A stretch of DNA of 64,000 nt, from NCBI RefSeq assembly GCF_014230315.1, contig NZ_JACLAW010000015.1, positions 32,992 to 96,991 on the forward strand. Reading direction: 5' to 3'. Positions 61,731 through 64,000 of the stretch are shown piece after piece. The notes beneath the pieces are model-generated. The model was not told the DNA's origin and searched no databases. It saw nothing but the letters and a program-made list of their open reading frames with translations. The DNA comes from Novosphingobium flavum. GTDB taxonomy: Bacteria > Pseudomonadota > Alphaproteobacteria > Sphingomonadales > Sphingomonadaceae. Each line of letters opens with the position of its first letter. Within the stretch, counting starts at the first letter, position 1. Position numbers and translations under genes: made by a program.

Positions 61731-62689
61731 TGCCCGCCCGGCGCGGCTTTCTCACCGGCGCGGCGCTGCTCGCGGCCGGATCGGCGGTTCGGGCCGGGGC
61801 GAAGACCATATTGCCCAAGGCCGCGCCGATCTCGATCGTGCCGCTCTGGCCCGATGGGCCGCCGGGGGGCATTCCGGCCGGGCTGGCGGAGCAGGAAATC
61901 CCGCGCTCGCCAACCGGCCCGGCTGACGACACCGCCTTCCTTCACGTGACCCGGCCGGTCCTGCTCCATTGCCGCCCGACGCGCCCCAACGGAGCGGCCG
62001 TGCTGATCGTGCCGGGCGGCGGCTATGTCCGCGTGGCGATCGGGCTGGGCGGCGAAGCCTTGCTGCGGGCCTTCGCGGCGGCGGGCTATTCGGCCTACCT
62101 GCTGCGCTACCGCCTGCCGGGCGATTCGTGGCAGGCGGGGCCGGATGCGCCGCTGCAGGATGCCCAGCGTGCCTTGCGCCTGATCCGCTCCCGCGCGTGG
62201 GTGGATGGCTTCGCGGCGGAGCGGATCGCGGTCTGGGGCGGGTCGGCGGGCGGCCACCTCGCGGCGCGGCTGGTGAACGCTGCGCGGCCGGTTTACGCGG
62301 CGGCGGACGCGGTCGACGCGCTGCCGCTGGGGGTGAAGGCGGCCCTGCTGCTCTATCCGGTCAACCTGATGACGGGCCCTTTCGTTCACGCCCAGTCGCG
62401 GCAGGAACTGCTGGGCGCGGCGCCCCGCGCCGATGCGAACGGCTATGCGGCCGAAGCCGGCGTTGCGGCCGGCAGTCCGCCGACCTTCCTAGCCCATGCG
62501 CTGGACGACGGCGTGGTGCCGGTCGACAACAGCCTGTCCTACCTCGCCGCGCTGCGCCGGGCCGGGGTGCCGAGCGAACTGCACGTTGTCGAATCCGGCG
62601 GGCACGGTTTCGGCTGGGCGGGGGAGGATGGCGCGCCGCTGCCGTGGACCGGCTTGGCCCTGCGCTTCCTCGCCCGCCATGGGGCCTGA
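61730..62689 (+). CDS. Exported alpha/beta hydrolase (BD-FAE/acetylxylan-esterase-like)
   Basis: Predicted carbohydrate esterase of 319 residues. N-terminal signal (ARRGFLTGAALLAAG, possibly Tat). The fold is marked by the oxyanion strand VLIVPGGGYVRVAIG, the nucleophile elbow VWGGSAGGHLAARL (Ser ~171), an Asp in LAHALDDGVVPVDNS and the His in SGGHGFGWAG. This GGGY/GxSxGGH pattern is that of bifunctional feruloyl/acetyl esterases near polysaccharide-degrading genes. It overlaps the RGAE-like gene by one base and ends the run. Two esterases side by side suggest different ester positions on the same polymer. Confidence 0.85.
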   Translation: MPARRGFLTGAALLAAGSAVRAGAKTILPKAAPISIVPLWPDGPPGGIPAGLAEQEIPRSPTGPADDTAFLHVTRPVLLHCRPTRPNGAAVLIVPGGGYVRVAIGLGGEALLRAFAAAGYSAYLLRYRLPGDSWQAGPDAPLQDAQRALRLIRSRAWVDGFAAERIAVWGGSAGGHLAARLVNAARPVYAAADAVDALPLGVKAALLLYPVNLMTGPFVHAQSRQELLGAAPRADANGYAAEAGVAAGSPPTFLAHALDDGVVPVDNSLSYLAALRRAGVPSELHVVESGGHGFGWAGEDGAPLPWTGLALRFLARHGA

Positions 62690-62800
62690 AGCGCGAAGCG
62701 ACAAGGTTTTGCCGGGTTTTGCTTTGCTGCCCGGTCATGGCGCTGCAATAGTGACGGCGCAGGGCCAGAATGTCTGCCGATGCACGAAAGGTTTGCCGAG

Positions 62801-63808
62801 ATGAAGTCCATCACCCTGACCCGCTTCCTGATCGAGCAGGAGCGCGAGGCAGACGCCCTGCCGACCGAGCTCAGGATGCTGATCGAGACGGTGGCCCGCG
62901 CCTGCAAGGCCATCGGCAACGCGGTCTCGAAAGGCGCGCTGGGCGAGGTGCTGGGCAGCCTCGGCAGCGAGAACGTGCAGGGCGAAGTGCAGAAGAAGCT
63001 CGACGTCATCGCCAACGAATTGCTGCTCGAGGCCAATGAGTGGGGCGGGCATCTCGCCGCCATGGCCTCGGAGGAGATGGAAACGCTGCATCGCATCCCC
63101 CACCGCTACCCCAAGGGCGAATACCTGCTGCTGTTCGATCCGATCGACGGTTCAAGCAACATCGATGTCGGCCTGACCGTGGGCACGATCTTTTCCGTGC
63201 TCGTGGCACCTGCCGAATGCTCGGGGCGTGACGTGACCGAGGAGGATTTCCTCCAGCCGGGAAGCCGGCAGGTCGCGGCAGGCTATGCGCTTTACGGGCC
63301 GCAGGCGCTGCTGGTCCTGACCATCGGCGCCGGGGTCTATGAATTCACGCTGGACCGCGAGATCGGCTCGTGGCGAATGACTGACGGACCGATGACCATG
63401 CCGCAGGGCGCGCGCGAATTCGCCATCAACATGTCCAACCGCCGCCAGTGGTCACCCGCCGTGACGCGCTACATTGACGAGCGCGTCGCCGGCAGCGAGG
63501 GCCCGCTGGGCAAGGACTACAACATGCGCTGGACCGCCTCGATGGTGGCGGACATCCACCGCATCCTCAAGCGCGGCGGCATCTTCCTCTATCCGGCCGA
63601 CGCCCGCGAGCCGGGCAAGGCGCGGCTGCGGCTGATGTACGAGGCGAACCCGATGGCCTTCCTCGTCACCCAGGCCGGCGGCGCGGCAACCGATGGCACC
63701 ACCGCCATCCTCGACATTGCGCCGTCCGGCCTGCACCAGCGGGTGGGCGTGGTGATCGGCGACAAGGCGGAAGTGGCGGCGGCCAGCGCGATGGCCGAGG
63801 TCGGCTAG
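62801..63808 (+). CDS. fbp: Fructose-1,6-bisphosphatase, class I
   Basis: Gluconeogenic phosphatase making fructose 6-phosphate. The 335-residue cytosolic protein starts MKSITLTRFLIEQERE as class I enzymes do and carries the metal/phosphate-site motif LLLFDPIDGSSNIDVG, EEMETLHRIP upstream of it, and the substrate-binding NMRWTASMVADIHRIL and ANPMAFLVTQAGG region. The ATG at 62801 (AAGG nine bases upstream) is preferred to 62780, which would add seven residues. It follows the pectin locus by 111 bases on the same strand. Galacturonate and rhamnose are degraded to three-carbon compounds, so an FBPase here makes metabolic sense, though co-regulation is unproven. Confidence 0.96.
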   Translation: MKSITLTRFLIEQEREADALPTELRMLIETVARACKAIGNAVSKGALGEVLGSLGSENVQGEVQKKLDVIANELLLEANEWGGHLAAMASEEMETLHRIPHRYPKGEYLLLFDPIDGSSNIDVGLTVGTIFSVLVAPAECSGRDVTEEDFLQPGSRQVAAGYALYGPQALLVLTIGAGVYEFTLDREIGSWRMTDGPMTMPQGAREFAINMSNRRQWSPAVTRYIDERVAGSEGPLGKDYNMRWTASMVADIHRILKRGGIFLYPADAREPGKARLRLMYEANPMAFLVTQAGGAATDGTTAILDIAPSGLHQRVGVVIGDKAEVAAASAMAEVG

Positions 63809-63815
63809 GGAGCGG

Positions 63816-63836
63816 GGACGGAATCCGTCCGCTTTC
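63816..63836 (+). terminator. Short hairpin after fbp
   Basis: GGACGG (63816-63821) pairs with CCGTCC (63825-63830) around AAT, followed by GCTTTC. Weak but well placed, eight bases after the stop. Confidence 0.4.
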
Positions 63837-63921
63837 GGGAAGCTAGGTTGGCGGGTTGGATGACGGAAATGTCGGGGAAGCGAACCTTGCCTTGTGTCAT
63901 GGCCGGACCTAATCTCGAACA

Positions 63922-64000
63922 ATGCCGACGCGCACCTTCGACTTTCAACCTCGCTGGAAAGAGGAACTTGTAGTCTCCAGCGGCGACCGATCGTTCGTGC
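63922..64000 (+). CDS. Possible start of an unidentified gene (truncated by window end)
   Basis: An ATG at 63922 opens a frame of 26 codons that runs off the window. It encodes MPTRTFDFQPRWKEELVV and then SSGDRSF, a plausible polar protein N-terminus. No clear ribosome site precedes it. Too short to identify. Confidence 0.35.
   Translation, partial: MPTRTFDFQPRWKEELVVSSGDRSFV

Noticed and set aside
1..64000. tRNA, rRNA, transposase, integrase, toxin-antitoxin or phage genes
   Set aside because: None could be supported anywhere; gaps are short and filled by promoters and terminators.

Overview
The window is GC-rich, single-chromosome-type DNA (about two-thirds G+C by eye) from an alphaproteobacterium, most likely a sphingomonad (Novosphingobium/Sphingobium type). 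The pointers are four TonB-dependent receptors, a desB-type gallate dioxygenase fused as in Sphingobium, an alphaproteobacterial RegB/RegA pair, and periplasmic Tat-exported oxidoreductases. I see no insertion sequence, prophage, CRISPR array, rRNA or tRNA. The genus is inference.

Layout. 1-9.2 kb: a TonB receptor cut by the window edge, a divergent two-subunit molybdenum hydroxylase (iorAB type), a structured untranslated region, a Tat-exported FAD protein, an APC amino-acid permease, and a small operon for a secreted protein and a class I cytochrome c. 9.3-12.8 kb: an Lrp/AsnC regulator divergent from alanine racemase, dadA and ridA, an alanine/D-amino-acid catabolic unit. 12.8-23.0 kb: an MFS transporter and a PQQ quinohemoprotein dehydrogenase, divergent from a TonB receptor that shares a promoter-proximal sequence motif with it, then a second TonB receptor and an MHS-type transporter. 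23.2-30.1 kb: cyoABCD, SURF1 and the redox-sensing pair regB-regA in one tightly packed run. 30.2-31.5 kb: gallate dioxygenase. 31.6-39.2 kb: a CzcCBA-type metal efflux system divergent from its OmpR/histidine-kinase pair. 39.3-44.3 kb: a 1670-residue acidic repeat protein (DUF5801-like modules) with an AT-rich upstream region.

44.8-63.8 kb is the most coherent part: a pectin/rhamnogalacturonan utilisation locus. It holds an IclR regulator, L-rhamnose mutarotase, a large TonB receptor, an unrecognised 623-residue secreted protein, a GH28 pectinase, a CBM9-like/PKD protein, an oligogalacturonate lyase (PL22), a PcRGLX/YetA-type rhamnogalacturonan lyase (PL26-like), a GH105 unsaturated rhamnogalacturonyl hydrolase, a GPH sugar symporter, a rhamnogalacturonan acetylesterase-like SGNH hydrolase and an alpha/beta hydrolase. 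Fructose-1,6-bisphosphatase follows and would suit gluconeogenic growth on the products. The expected flow is import of oligomers through the receptor, deacetylation and lyase cleavage in the periplasm, GH105 trimming, uptake by the GPH symporter, and rhamnose anomer conversion by RhaM.

Functions are assigned by reading the translations and comparing them with remembered families; no database search was run. Start codons were chosen from ribosome-binding sites and overlaps and are the least certain part of the coordinates.
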